Assembly (NCBI GenBank): GCA_030407085.1
Contig: CM059585.1
Span: 2,365,001-2,429,000 of the forward strand
Reading direction: 5' to 3'
From: Trichopria drosophilae
Lineage: Eukaryota > Arthropoda > Insecta > Hymenoptera > Diapriidae
Length of the DNA: 64,000 bases
Shown: positions 49,002 to 60,684 of the stretch, in pieces
Layout of the letters: each line of letters begins with the position of its first letter
Position numbering within the stretch: the first letter of the stretch is position 1
Program-made: the position numbers and the translations under genes
The notes under the pieces: generated by a model
The model's input: only the letters and a program-made list of their open reading frames with translations
Told to the model about the DNA's origin: nothing
Database searches by the model: none

Positions 49002-49960
49002 TAACGGTGGGGAATCTGCGGGAGCTAGGGTAGTTTTTTTATATCGATCGAGGTTCTTCTGACGGTCACGTTGCTTCTTCCTCTTTTCTATTATTTCTCC
49101 AAGTTTCGTAAACAGAAGTCGACTGCATCTGACAACGATCGATGACCAAGAAGTTTCTAGTCAATGATGGATTTAGCGTGCAAGCAATAATTTTGTACGA
49201 AAAGGACTCGAATGTCACAATCTCGAAATCAAGATTCTAGTCCAATGTGAGATTATTTTTAAGCATCGAATCGGCGTAGTACTTTTCTTTGTAACGCCAA
49301 GAGAACTCGAGCTAGTCTGTATATTTTAGATATATTTTAGGTCATAATTGTTATACTGGAGGCGTTCTAGTCAAATTTACACATTCCGACAACATTATTA
49401 GTGCAATGTTACGCTAATCTATTCCAATTGTAAATATTTATATGAAATTTTAAGGTAATTTTACGACGCTTTTATTTATTTCAGTACTGTTGCTCAGTCG
49501 TATCAGCCGTAGCGAGTTTGTAACAGCTGCGATTCTCGATCACATATTGTCGTCAATCTCTAGTCACGAGCAAAATGATTCTTTTAATCCGACAGTTCAT
49601 GGCGAATCTCTACTTACCATGTACTTAAATTATTGTCGATATCAGATATCGACTGAAATGTTTCGCCTCATTAATCAAAATGTTACTGTCGTTAAAGTGC
49701 AAATTCCGATAACTGTAATATACTCTGTATTGTTGTTGTGTGATTAAATCAAAATGCTTAAGAAATACCTTTCTTATCGATCACTTATCAAATTCATAGT
49801 AATTTTTATTGCATACATCCAATTTACAGGGATAATGTACAACCGATTCGAAATTCATTTCGAATTATATAAAAATAGTCTTTTCTAGCATACTTTTTCG
49901 TAAGCTTGTCACCAACACGTCACTTAAAGTTTTGACGATGCATTTATTCAACGTCGACAA
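49002..49960. other. convergent 3' regions of SRRM2 and PXMP2
   Basis: The SRRM2 3' UTR starts at 49002. An ATTAAA at 49743 could end it. The PXMP2 polyadenylation signal (AATAAA on -) is at about 49942. No other gene is seen; the frame at 49490 has no recognisable family. Confidence 0.5.
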
Positions 49961-49967
49961 CGTTTTC

Positions 49968-52900
49968 TTATTTTCTGGCAGTTTTGTCTCTGGAAACTTT
50001 TGATCGCTGAGTAGCCAGGTAAACCGACCACATTAAACCGATCAAGTTCACCACCAGAACACGTAACTGAAATCATTTTAAAAATACAAATCCAGATTTT
50101 TCAATTACGATGATTTTCGTGTCATATTAAAACTTTCGATCACTTTTTACATCAATAAAATGGTAAACATTTTCATAAAATTGTATTCATAAAATGATAA
50201 ACATTACACAGGTCTGCACGGATTTTTTTTTTTTAAATATCAGAGTGATTTTCGACGTATCTTTGTATGTTGAACAGGAATCTGAAGTCGAAAAATGCCT
50301 ATCACGTCATGATTTATAGAAAAGTGGGGGTAAAGACACCAAAAAACGCGTTTATGGGTGTTTTTACCCCTAATTTTCTCTGAAACCTGACGTGCTACAG
50401 GCTTGAATTTGTGCTTAAATTAAAGCTTGGTTCTTCCCCTACAAAAATCATAAGATAGTTTTAAACAAAATTTCATAGTTTTGAAAAAAAAATGGTTTTA
50501 ACCTTGCTATTTCTAGTGATTATGATGAAAATGCAAACAAAATCGAATAACCGCTGGTATTACTAATGGCGAACAAAAAAAAACCATGAAGTGATGATTT
50601 TAAGATCCTAAGTATATTTTTTTATTTTGCGGCCGCCATTTTGGATTCGCTATTTTAAATTTTGTTAAACTAACATTGGATTCGCCATCAGCGACTCAAA
50701 AAAAACCCCGAGTACTGATTTTCATGAGGTTAATTTAAATTTTTTATTTTTACGTCTGCCATCTTGGATCCGCCATTTTGAATTTTATAAAAGCGACACT
50801 GGATTCTTAAACATCAACCCCGAAAACAGTCAAGTAGTGGTTTGTATGAGCTCTGCTCAATGTAGTTAAATAATTTGCATTTTCATCATAGTCACTAGGA
50901 ATAGCAAGGCTAAAACCATTTTTTTTTTCAAAACTATGAAATTTTTTTTAAAACTATCGTATATGATTTTTGTAGGGGAAGAATCAAGCTTTAATTTGAG
51001 CACAAATTCAGATCTGTTGCACGTCAGGCTTCTGAGAAAATTAGGGGTAAAGACGTCCAAAAATACGTTTTTTGGTGTTTTTGCCCCACTTTTCTCAAAA
51101 TCATGACGTGATAGGCATTTTTCGACTTCAGATTCCTGTTCAACATACAAAGATACGTCGAAAATCACTCTGATATTTAAAAAAAAAGTGAATTTTGCAG
51201 ACTTGTGTTATTTATAATTGTCATAAATAACTTTTTGACAGATTCCAAAAATTAGAATTTGTTTCTTGACCGCTTTTTATGTAATTATGACTCGATTTCT
51301 TGGTTTTACGGTCCTTTTACTACTCTCTAAATATGAATTAGTGAAATTTGACTAATTGAAATAAGGAAAACTCAGTTACTAACAATTAGTAGAAAATTAC
51401 TAATTGAAATAGTAGTTAAGTATAACTAAATGAATTAGTAAATTCTGACCATTTTTCTAATTAATTAGTCAAATATTGAACTACTAATTGAAATAATAAA
51501 AATTTTACTAATTCATGTTTAGAGAGTAAGCTTAAAATTAAATGCTAAATAAAAAACAAAAAACATATAAAAGCAATAAAAAATAAAAAAAAATATAAAT
51601 AAAAGAAAAAAACAAACACAGTAGGACCTCTTACTAACGACTGGTTTGGTTCCTCGCCCTCCCCTCATACCTCTTACTAACGACTACTCGAGAGAGAAAG
51701 ACTCTTCCACCACTATCGTGATTCTAACCAATAAGATGGGCTCTGCGGGTAGGGCGACGTATTTACGTAGACAGACGCCCGGTAGAAGGGATATAGAGAG
51801 GTATCTCGTAGTCGTTCGTGAGAGTGATTTTCTCTCGTTGATGGGAGGTGTCGTTAGTGAGAGGTCCTACTGAAAGGGGCTACATTTTACTCTCTACGTC
51901 CACGTCGTTAGCTCTGAGTAATGCAGAAGGAGAGGGGGTTCAACCCCTCTTACTTGAACAGGGTCGAGCCAGCATTTCCCCTCCTACCCCGTTTATTTGA
52001 ACGCTTACAGTTGTCCCCACTCCTCGCACAATATACCCGTCCGTCGTGAGTAGCGCACGCGCATTGGAATTTGTATCCGCGTAAGAGCGAGTAGTGGGGG
52101 TAAGGGGAAGTACAGTGCTCCCCATCCTAAGTTATACTATCCAAAGTTAGTAAGTTTTACTTTCGTCTCATCCAAAGTTATATTAGCCTCTTCCCCTCTA
52201 TCCCCACCATATCGTTTCGCGCTTCGTGAATCGTGATTCGAATTACATGTTATGTTATATATTTATATGTATAACAAGCATTGTTACAGTGGTGCGAAAA
52301 AAATTATTATCTTTAAAAATTTTAATTTTAAACTTACAATATAATTCCAACTGAATATTTCGTTTAATAGAAAAATGTATTTCTAAACTATACAAAGAAT
52401 TTTAAATTATTAAATATTTCAAGAAAACGAAAATAAAAAGTCCTGTAAAAAGTTAGGTTATGCCGGTTTACTCGGCTTTTTGGGTTGGATGCGGTTGATG
52501 CAGTCGCTTGTTGCTGAGTTTTCCATTGCTCCTTATCACAATGCTCCTAATCACAGTGCTTCTAATCACTCTTAATTATTGTATGTCCGATTTTCTCCAA
52601 TTTCTTTTTACACACGTGTTCAGAATTTTAGATGGACACAATATTCGGCAAAGATCGGCAAACCTCGGAACGCTTCGCTGCACATACACTCGCAACGGAC
52701 ATAAAATACGAAAGTGGGGGTAGTGAGGGGCTATAACTTAGGACAATCCTCCGCCATTTTGAAAGAACGGACTGTATAACTTAGGATGGGGAGCACTGTA
52801 GAAATCGTTCAAATAAACGAGGTTATTTTGTTAGAATAGACGGGGTGTTCAAGTAAGAGGGGTTTTACTGTATATATATCATTTAATAATTTTACACGAA

Positions 52901-53834
52901 GGGCTGTTGTGCGTGTCTTGAATATCGTTATATAATTATTAAAGCAGTAGGGTATCGATGCAAAATTGATTTGTTGTGTTTTTATATAAAACTCAAATAT
53001 TCCATAAATGGTAGAAAATGATTTAAAACTCTTTTTAGATTATTTTATGAAAACGAGCAAGTACGATTTCGATCAAAATTGATTTTTAAAGTACAAAATA
53101 CGTAGAATAAGATGCCGTCAACAGTTTTCTTTGACATTTTTGTTTTGAGGAACGGTGTGGACTACTTCAGGTAAGTAAAAACAATTTAGATAATGTACGT
53201 TACCATTGGCGGAACAAAACGGATGTTGACATACTGCAACAGCGTCAGGTACTTTAAGTTTGCAAGAAGAATAGGCACATAAATTCTCTTCAATTGTAGT
53301 ACAGCAACATCGTGTGGTTTTCCCTACAAAATGTAACGATTTAAATATCGCATTATTACATTATAACCTGCAAACGTACCTCGAAACGAGAAAGCATATA
53401 CAAAGCAAAGGCTTGATAAATTGGCATATAAAGAAACCGCTCAACGAGAAGTATAGTCAAAGGAGATTTAGTAAATCGATGCACATGTAAGTAAAAGTAG
53501 TGAGGCAGAGGTCCGCCAAACAAAAGCCTATAAGGTAAAATTGTGTTAATTTATGTATGCAATTTGTAAGAAAATTTACTTTACCCGAATAAACCAAAGG
53601 CGATGAGACTATCCTGATTGATGATTTTGGCTCCGCTGAGTTTTTGAGAAATGAAATTGCTCAAGGAGGCAATGACACAACTGAAAATATATTATGGTAT
53701 CAATATGAAATAAACGGATTAAGATTTCTAACGTACCTTGTGACTGCTTTAGTTTTTACGGGACTTGTGTATAAGCGTTCAAAATATGCTCCGACGAGTT
53801 CGTATATTATGTGAGTCGGCTTAGAAAGAGACAT
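49968..53834 (-). CDS. PXMP2: PXMP2 / Mpv17-family peroxisomal membrane protein
   Basis: Five coding exons on -: 53737-53834 (start), 53585-53680, 53380-53527, 53204-53323 and 49968-50066 (stop). All junctions are GT-AG and phases agree, giving 186 aa. The N-terminus (YELVGAYFERLYTSPVKTKA), the GGPLPHYFY loop, the RFEGKP segment, and the C-terminal QYVNIRFVPP then RVLVVNLIGLMWSVYLA are the Mpv17/PMP22 signature with four hydrophobic membrane segments. The EGK-containing segment and basic tail favour PXMP2 over Mpv17. Family role: small-solute pore of the peroxisomal membrane. The last intron is 3.1 kb and packed with palindromes and MITEs. The gene converges with SRRM2 and diverges from the UPF0390 gene about 500 bp upstream. 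Confidence 0.92.
50198..51220. repeat. 1-kb palindrome in PXMP2 intron
   Basis: The arms 50198-50560 and 50866-51220 mirror each other (ttttcgacgtatctttgtat, tcgacttcagattcctgttc). The centre (50620-50820) holds two GGCGGATCC-type units in the ccgccattttg orientation. The - strand frame 50866-51168 lies in one arm and is not a gene. Confidence 0.85.
51619..51872. mobile_element. CAGTAGGACCTCTTACTAAC MITE
   Basis: The left end CAGTAGGACCTCTTACTAAC and the reverse complement of the right end (CAGTAGGACCTCTCACTAAC) are inverted. No TA pair is preserved at the flanks. 254 bp. Confidence 0.75.
51935..52870. mobile_element. outer MITE with ACCCCTCTTACTTGAACA ends, carrying a nested MITE
   Basis: Left caacccctcttacttgaaca mirrors right tgttcaagtaagaggggttt, followed by tactg and TA (52871-52872). 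The left tip is degenerate. The element at 52113-52798 is inserted in it. Without the insert it is about 250 bp. Confidence 0.75.
52113..52798. mobile_element. CAGTGCTCCCCATCCTAAGT TIR element with TA duplication
   Basis: Perfect terminal inverted repeats of at least 24 bp (CAGTGCTCCCCATCCTAAGT at each end), with TA on both sides (52111-52112, 52799-52800). 686 bp. The short frame at 52508 is not a recognisable transposase. Confidence 0.92.
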
Positions 53835-54332
53835 CTTAATATTGCCAAGTATTTAACTGTGTAAATAAAAAAGAGTTTACGTTTGCATTTAAGTACGTAT
53901 TAAGTAACACTTGCAGTTGGGCTCGGAAAGTGCATGTACTATCTCAATTGGCTCGGAGTCAACTGCGATAAGACACTTAGCGTAATCAATTATTTGTCAA
54001 AATTTAGTCAGCGTAGAATGCAATAAATTGTCGATTTTATCAAGAAGACCATTACTCGAAGAGAAATAAAATCTGTACGGTTCTTATTTGCTAAATGACT
54101 AAACTGTTTTTTTTTTTTTGCATATGCAATCGTCGAAGAAACTGTGTAAACACAAATATAACTATATATTATGCATAGTTAACATTATGTATGTATGAGT
54201 AAATTATGTCAGTACATACATTCATACCTATGCAAGTGTAATAATGCACTAGTCGATTATTATCGATTGTTGCACATAACCTCAAAATTATCTGGGTGTC
54301 TTTTCGTCGTTAAGATCGAAGAAAAAAGTAAA
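53835..54332. promoter_or_regulatory. divergent promoter region between PXMP2 and the UPF0390 gene
   Basis: About 500 bp separate the two start codons, which face away from each other. There is a T-run at about 54110, and no TATA or initiator stands out. Shared control is inferred from the head-to-head layout. Confidence 0.5.
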
Positions 54333-57300
54333 ATGGCTCAAGGAAAATTAAAAGTTAAATCTAAACTTCCACCTGCATCTAAAACAAAATCTGGAAAAGA
54401 TAAGAAGAAAGATAAAAAAGGATTGGCAATTCAAAGACGTGGAAGTAAGTATATTTCTGTATTCGAAATTTGTTAAAATATATGGGCATATCTCCAGAAC
54501 TTTTAAACTTTTGGTTGACATTATGATTTTGAATCATAATTTAATAAACCTCTGTGTACTTTAAATGCATCGTGTGTTTAATAATGACTAGAATAATGTA
54601 GGAACTGACGAGTGAAACAAGCAAATTCGACATTTTCTTCTGTCCAGCAATCGAAATTGTATTGAAATGTATTGACTTCGAATACATTCGAATCCAAAAA
54701 TACTTCATTATTATTTTAATACAAAAATATGAATCCTAATGAATACATAAATAATATCGTTGCTGAAACTACTAAAAATACTCGAAAAAGGCAAAAGTCG
54801 TGAATCCATCTGAATACAAATGAAGATTGAAATGATAATTTTTTAATACAATCGAATCCATAAATAACAAAGGTTAATTACCGGAATTAATGAATCCATT
54901 TCAATACATGGCTGAGCAAAATAATGCCTGCTTTAATCCAAATGAATTTAAAATAAATCAATACAAAAATTAAAGTATGGTGAATTCATTTGAATACAAA
55001 TTCTTAATGATTCTTCATTTTAATACAAATGAATCTATAAAAAAGAAATAACTTCCACTTTGAAGTGAAAAAATATTAAAATTATGTTAATTTCGTAATT
55101 ATTCATTTCAATTACAAAAAAGTTATTTTCGAAAATAAAAGCCACAAATGACTTTTTATTCAAAATTTGGAATGTGAAATGTTTATTTTAAACCAATTTC
55201 CAATTACATTTAGCAGTGCTCTGTCGGAAATGGTACACTTTATTTAAGCGTTCAATACACAAGAGTCCAAAAAGTGTTGTTCACTTAAATGAAATGTATT
55301 TGTACACTTATTGGACACCTAATTGACACTTATTTTCAAATTTACGCAATATCTCGTAAACGTTATGAGATACGTAAAATCTGATGAAATTTTGCCATGA
55401 TGTGCGATGATTCAGCTGGCATACACAATTCAAAAATTTCATAATTTAAGAAATCGAAAATTTCGAAAATTCTCGAATCATGTAGAGCGGCTTTGAATGA
55501 TCGCACCAAGGTACCCCTGATTTATGTCAATTTCGTCAAATTTCACGTATCTCGTACTGTTTTGCTTAATTTAGAAAAAAAATTACAATATTTATTTTAC
55601 CAACAAAAAAATCTACTATCTACATGCATTCGTTCTTTTCAAAAGTCGATAAGCAAATTATTACAAAAATGTAAAATATGGTAATGAATTTAGCAGATTA
55701 TTTTTATGTACACAATTCATAAATGCTCCACATTTCAACTATTTGTTAGTTTCGCATCATCTTTTACAGCAAGGAGGTGGTCGAGTGATTACGGCTCGAA
55801 GTTGTTGTGCGGGAGACCAGGGTTCGATTCTCGGTCAATGCAAATTTTTTTTTTTCATTAAATCTATGAACTGGGATTATTGCCATGCATTACAATTTTT
55901 AATACATTTCAATCCTTTTCAATACTTTTAAGATCTAATAGTGCATTCAAATGTATTGTAACCCATACAGCAGAATAAAAAAAAGCTCACAATGAACTCT
56001 AGAAGAAGTCAGATGGCCCAGTTTCTGAGGTTTTTCTGAACATGAGCTCATAAAGATATCATAATGACATTGTATCAGAAAAACCTCAGAAAGTGGGTCA
56101 TCTGACCACTTTTAGATGACATTTAGAGTTCCTTGTGAGCTTTTTTTTTTTATTCTGCTGTCTGGGAATGCATTCAAAATTTTTAATACATTTCAATGCA
56201 TTTCCGATTGCTGGGTGGACAACATCATTTTTTTCAATTTAAACATCCCAGTAAACGAAAAAAGATTGAAAAGTATTAAAAAGGGATCAATTGGGATTAA
56301 AATGAGACTACTTTTAATTCATTTTGTTTAAAAAAGGGATTAGAGTGGTTTTGAATTCTAGTAAATTCCAAAGTAGGTATATAAATTGGATGTTACGAGG
56401 ATAGTATTCCTAATCGCAATAAATTAATTCTGACCAATTCTCCGAACCAAGCGCCCGGTGATTCCCCATCAGTCAACAACGAAATTGAAATAGTAAAGAG
56501 CACACGCTATCTTGGTCTAGAAATAGACAATCACTTAAAATGGGATATACATATCTCCAATATCCTACCAAAAATACGATACCTATTATACGTATTTAGA
56601 ATTCTTGGACAAGTTTTGAATACTTCTTTACTGAAGAGAGTCTACCAGTCCATCTGTTATGCCGTATGGAGTTATGGGATTTGTATATGGGGTGGGGCAA
56701 TAGATAAGGCAATTAAACCTCTCGAGATTTTCAATAGAAGAATATTAAAAATAATGTACAATAAAATATCCACATTCTCAACTGATGAACTCTACAAAAT
56801 AAGCAACACCTTAAACGTACGCCAAACTCATCACTTAAGAGCTATAATATATTACAAAACCCATAATCTATTAACACCTACTGTACGGCTAAGATCAACA
56901 AGACCAGACCTCGCATACTCAATAAATTTGCCGCATGTAAAGAAAACAATTGCTCAAAGAGGACTCAGTTACCAAGGACCCTTGCTTTTCAACCAGCTGC
57001 CTTTAGATTTACGAAAAAAGATGCTAGACAACCGAAATCCACGATGGAATTTCAGCAAACCTATCATGACCTTCATACAATCAACCAATTATTAAAACTT
57101 CTATTTTAATGTTAACACCTTCAATACCTTTGTTACCTTTATAAATATTAATTTTATGTATGTTTCTTTATTGTTATTAATTTTCATTCCTTTCACAGAC
57201 AAGTTCTTAATAGAACTTACGTGAAATCTTAGGTTTTTTACAAAATTTAAAGAACTATTTTTAATCAAACATTTTCTCACTTATTGTATGAAATAATATG

Positions 57301-59775
57301 TACACACACTACATTTTGTAAAACTGATGGAATGAATAAATGAAATGAAATGAAATTACCAACCACCTAAAAAACTCCCAGATATCAATTTTTATGAAAT
57401 TTCACTAATGTTTTAAAAAGTAATCAGCCATATTGGATCCGCCATTTTGAATTTTGAAATTTTAACACGAGATTCGTTATCAGCGACCCCTGAAACCACA
57501 ATATACCAAATTATACTAATATCTAGTCACAGAAAAAGTGTATGCATCTAGTAACCACTTCTATGGTAGGAAACTAGTGCGCAGGTGGGTTAACAAGGTA
57601 GAAAAATGAGTAACATGAGTTATTTCCTATTATCTGGACAATACCGAAGACAATAAAACTAGTTTCAACAATGTGCCTTAAAAAAAATTAGTTTTACAAT
57701 ACCTACAAATTTAAAAGTTCTATAGATATGCCCATATAAATAAGTATTAGTTTATCTTTATTTTTAATATGATGGCTATTTCAATCTTGTCGAATACACC
57801 ATTGATTATTACATTATTCTGTATCGACTTCTAAATCGTTCAATAGTATTATACATGCCACTGGTTTTCCTTGGACATTTTCTTTTTTTTATTTTGAACG
57901 GTAGGCCAAGAATATAGTTAGATGTCTCCTCATTGAAATTATTTTCAAAATTTTAACTGGTGAAATTTAGTTCTTGACAAATGGATTTCTTTTAATTACC
58001 TGGATGGTTTTTGTATCATTGTATAGTTTTTTCATCATACAAAGTTAAATTTAGGACGAGGTCTTTTTACACGGGATTCGCAATATTTCTTACTTTTTTA
58101 AGTTTTGACGGAAGTTTTGAATGAAATTGTATGCCCTCAACATTTCTATAACGTAAATATTCAGGTATTTAGCTACATGTTTTCCGAATCGTGTTCTATA
58201 GTATTTTTTCGGCAGGGATGCACTTTAACACCTTTAAAAAGTACTGGGGTCAACTAGACTAACTGACTAACTTAAGCATTAACAAATTATTATATTTATA
58301 CTATTACATTTATACTTATATAGACAACAAGTTATTATATTGATGTAAATACCAGGGCGTCCGTTAAACAGGTCAAGTCGGGAATTTTTTTACGCACCCC
58401 TTCTGTTTGTTGCAAATAAACAAATGATGTTTACGACAAATGATAATCAGGAAAATGATGGATCTTTCAGACTTTAGCAAAAAAGTACTATAGTAAAAAA
58501 CGTTCTGACTCAGTCGGAAATTTCTGCAATTGTATGAAATTTGTTGAAGATGTTTGGAAAGTGGTGTACAAAAGTTCCGATTTTTTTATGTTGAAAAAAT
58601 TAATTTTCTTACATAAAAACAATGTTAAACTTCAGGTCTCTACAGCCACGGGTTAATTTTGATATTAAGACCTCAAACTACGCTTAAAATTTGTTTCGTT
58701 TATTTGCAACAAACTGAAGGGGTACGTAAAAAAATCCCGACTTGACCTGTTTAACAGACACTCTAGTAAATACACTATATATTACTGTCGTGACCTCAGT
58801 TCAAAAATTTTGAATGAAAACATTATGTTCAATTTAGCAGATTTGTAGCAGCCAGAATTAAACTTATATGTTCCGTTTTACATTATCGTTAATGTTACGC
58901 ACTTACGCATGTAAATGGGAAAGAGCTCCAAGTAAAAAATGCCCGATTTCAATGGCTGTTTTCAGTACCTCGACATTTAAAACTTATTTTACAGGGATTA
59001 TTGGGACATCATATATAACCATTTTGCATAAAAAAAAGTTTCAAAATTTGAGGTACGAAAAACTGGCATTTTTTGCAGAGGCTCTACTCTAAGAAAATTA
59101 TAAAGATATGATAGAATTGAAAACAAGAAATATACTGAAACAGTAAAATGCTAAAAGTAGAATAAAGGTCACGGTTCTTGATGGTTCTTAAAACATTGAT
59201 TTGTTCATTAACAATAATATAAGAATAAATTAATACATTTCTGTATATTGGAAAAATGAATATGATAAACTTTAATCATATTTATACAAAATCTAAAAAT
59301 CTGTTATAAATTTCTTAGAATTGAATTAGGAAATATTTAAAAGAAAATGTAATAAAATATAGGTTAATTTAATGCAAGTTTGAAGATTTGACCTTTACAC
59401 CTGATAACGAAATAGCAATAGTAAACTTTAAAATTCTTTTTGTACCAAATGTAGCTGTATATTAACAATTATTTTAATATTTTATTTCTAAACAATCAAC
59501 TAGCACAATTTTATATAACTTTTGTTTCTTAAAACTGATTTTTATTCTTTTATGAAGTAATAAAAACTGAAATGCAGTTACTTAATTGTACTACAATATT
59601 TTAAGATGCTCCTGTGCAACCAAAGAAATTGAAACTTCAAGAGTCTCATCAGCTGAAGAAAATTATCTCAAAAACTGTAAATAAAGCAATGGAAAGCGAA
59701 CTTAGAGAAGTAGCGCTTGAAGGTAAAACATCTTTAACGAAAAAGAATTCACCTGCAGTATCGGCAAAGAAATAA
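54333..59775 (+). CDS. C19orf53: UPF0390 family small basic protein (C19orf53/LYDG10-like)
   Basis: Two exons, 54333-54444 and 59606-59775, are joined phase 1 across a GT-AG intron of 5.2 kb (93 aa). It begins MAQGKLKVKSKLP with a Lys-rich stretch, as in UPF0390 proteins (MAQG- start). The second exon gives NAPVQPKKLKLQESHQLKKI and then a helix, ISKTVNKAMESEL, ending in a Lys/Ser tail. Size and charge match the family, which is nuclear/nucleolar with no settled function. An earlier in-frame ATG (54195) belongs to leader sequence that lacks family similarity. The intron carries tRNA-bearing TIR element E2, a LINE fragment and a hAT MITE. ATTAAA occurs about 60 bp after the stop. Confidence 0.88.
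55770..55845 (+). repeat. tRNA-like unit B inside element E2
   Basis: GTGGTCGAGTGATTACG (A-box) and AGGGTTCGATTCTCGG (B-box) lie at tRNA spacing, followed by a run of 11 T. It aligns base by base with unit A at 35.32 kb, including the trailing 'gcaaat'. It is not a well-folded tRNA. Confidence 0.65.
55966..56161. mobile_element. ACAGCAGAATAAAA MITE nested in E2
   Basis: Left acagcagaataaaaaaaagc mirrors right gctttttttttttattctgc. The internal arms (aaaaacctcag and its inverse) also pair. 196 bp. Confidence 0.8.
56244..56400 (+). mobile_element. left-end fragment of a CCCAGTAAACG element
   Basis: Begins CCCAGTAAACGAAAAAAGAT and follows the left end of element E1 closely for about 130 bp (aaagggatcaattgggatta). 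It is then cut by the LINE fragment. No right end is found. Confidence 0.7.
56400..57355 (+). mobile_element. 5'-truncated LINE, C-terminal reverse-transcriptase region
   Basis: An open + frame encodes the end of a non-LTR ORF2, starting near TRYLGLEIDNHLKWDIHI and continuing through CYAVWSYGICIWGG to a stop at 57095. Upstream sequence is in phase to about 56430. The 3' end is a GAAAT-repeat tail (about 57335-57355). It lacks the catalytic YADD part. It differs from the intact LINE at 0.5-4.5 kb in both tail and protein, so it is a second family. Confidence 0.85.
57427..57520. repeat. single GGCGGATCC-type repeat unit
   Basis: gccatattggatccgccatt is followed by gagattcgttatcagcgacc, the same word order as the units at 47.0-47.2 kb. 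Confidence 0.75.
58353..58765. mobile_element. hAT-like MITE with 8-bp target duplication
   Basis: Termini CAGGGCGTCCGTTAAACAGG and TAGAGTGTCTGTTAAACAGG (reverse complement of the right end), with long inner arms (gtcaagtcggga, gcaaataaac). GTAAATAC is repeated exactly on both sides (58345-58352, 58766-58773). An 8-bp duplication with CAGGG-type ends is the hAT signature. 413 bp, no transposase. Confidence 0.9.
58780..59600. other. AT-rich intron, no gene
   Basis: Nothing is recognised beyond low-complexity AT sequence in the UPF0390 intron. Confidence 0.4.
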
Positions 59776-59849
59776 TATAAGATTATATTAGAAAAAAAAA
59801 TGAGTACAATTTGTTTCAAAGTTGTAAATATTTTGCTATTAAAAGTTAT

Positions 59850-60680
59850 TTTATAAAAATCATGTTTTGTTTTCATTGTACCTTTAGTTTTAATCGAAGC
59901 TTTAAGTTAAAACTTACCTAGTCCTTTATCTGATTTATAAATATTCAAAAAAATGTAACAATTCCACACAATTGGGACAGACACTACAGATATTACTTGT
60001 TTAGACCAATGAAGAAATAATATCAATTGAATATTGCAACATAACATTTATTCTATTTATCATCTTTAATGACATCAGAATGTAATATTGTATTTATTTA
60101 CATTTGAAATAATTGGCTTATCTATTTTGCTAAAAGTGACATTGTTTTGTTATGTTTCATTAATTCAGTCCTTGTTTAAAACCAGCAGTCATTCAGCGAT
60201 TTACAACGTCGTATCATTTTACAAATTTATGAATTTACAAATACAATTAAAACGGATCAAAACATCTTTACCAAGAAGTAAGTAAATGGCACTGTAAATA
60301 AATATTCGATGGCAAAGGACTTTTATATATAAATTGTATACGTAAAAAGAATCACTTGAATATATGTGCATTATTATGAAAGTTATGCCTATTCGATGTG
60401 GTTCTTACACTTTACATGTTATAAATAATAGCTTTGATAAGTACAAGAACGTATCCTTTCTTTTTACAAAATGCATTTCATGCATCTACTGGATAGATTC
60501 AAAACTCGATTATTTAACGATGGTGCGCTTTTTTAATATATTAGTTAAAGACTATACATAAAAACTACACATTTTTATTCTCTTCGTTCTAAATCACAAC
60601 ACTGTAAGGCTCCATCCAACGAAGACATGCCCTGTAATGCATGCTTCCGCTAAGTACTTATGATTCTCTCTCGAGTTTTA
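59850..60680. other. convergent 3' regions of the UPF0390 and myosin genes
   Basis: Holds 3' UTR sequence of both genes. A - strand AATAAA at about 60577 fits the myosin mRNA end. No further gene. Confidence 0.45.
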
Positions 60681-60684
60681 GTTT

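Larger units (their letters stand above)
54645..56214 (+). mobile_element. TIR element with CCAGCAATCG ends (copy E2), tRNA-like unit and nested MITE
   Basis: The left end ccagcaatcgaaattgtatt mirrors the right end (aatgcatttccgattgctgg). The body repeats ATACATT/AATGTAT and 'gaatccat(t/c)tgaatacaaat' words. A tRNA-like unit lies at 55770-55845 and a MITE at 55966-56161. Internal order and right-end sequence parallel element E1 (34407-35524). No ORF. Confidence 0.7.
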
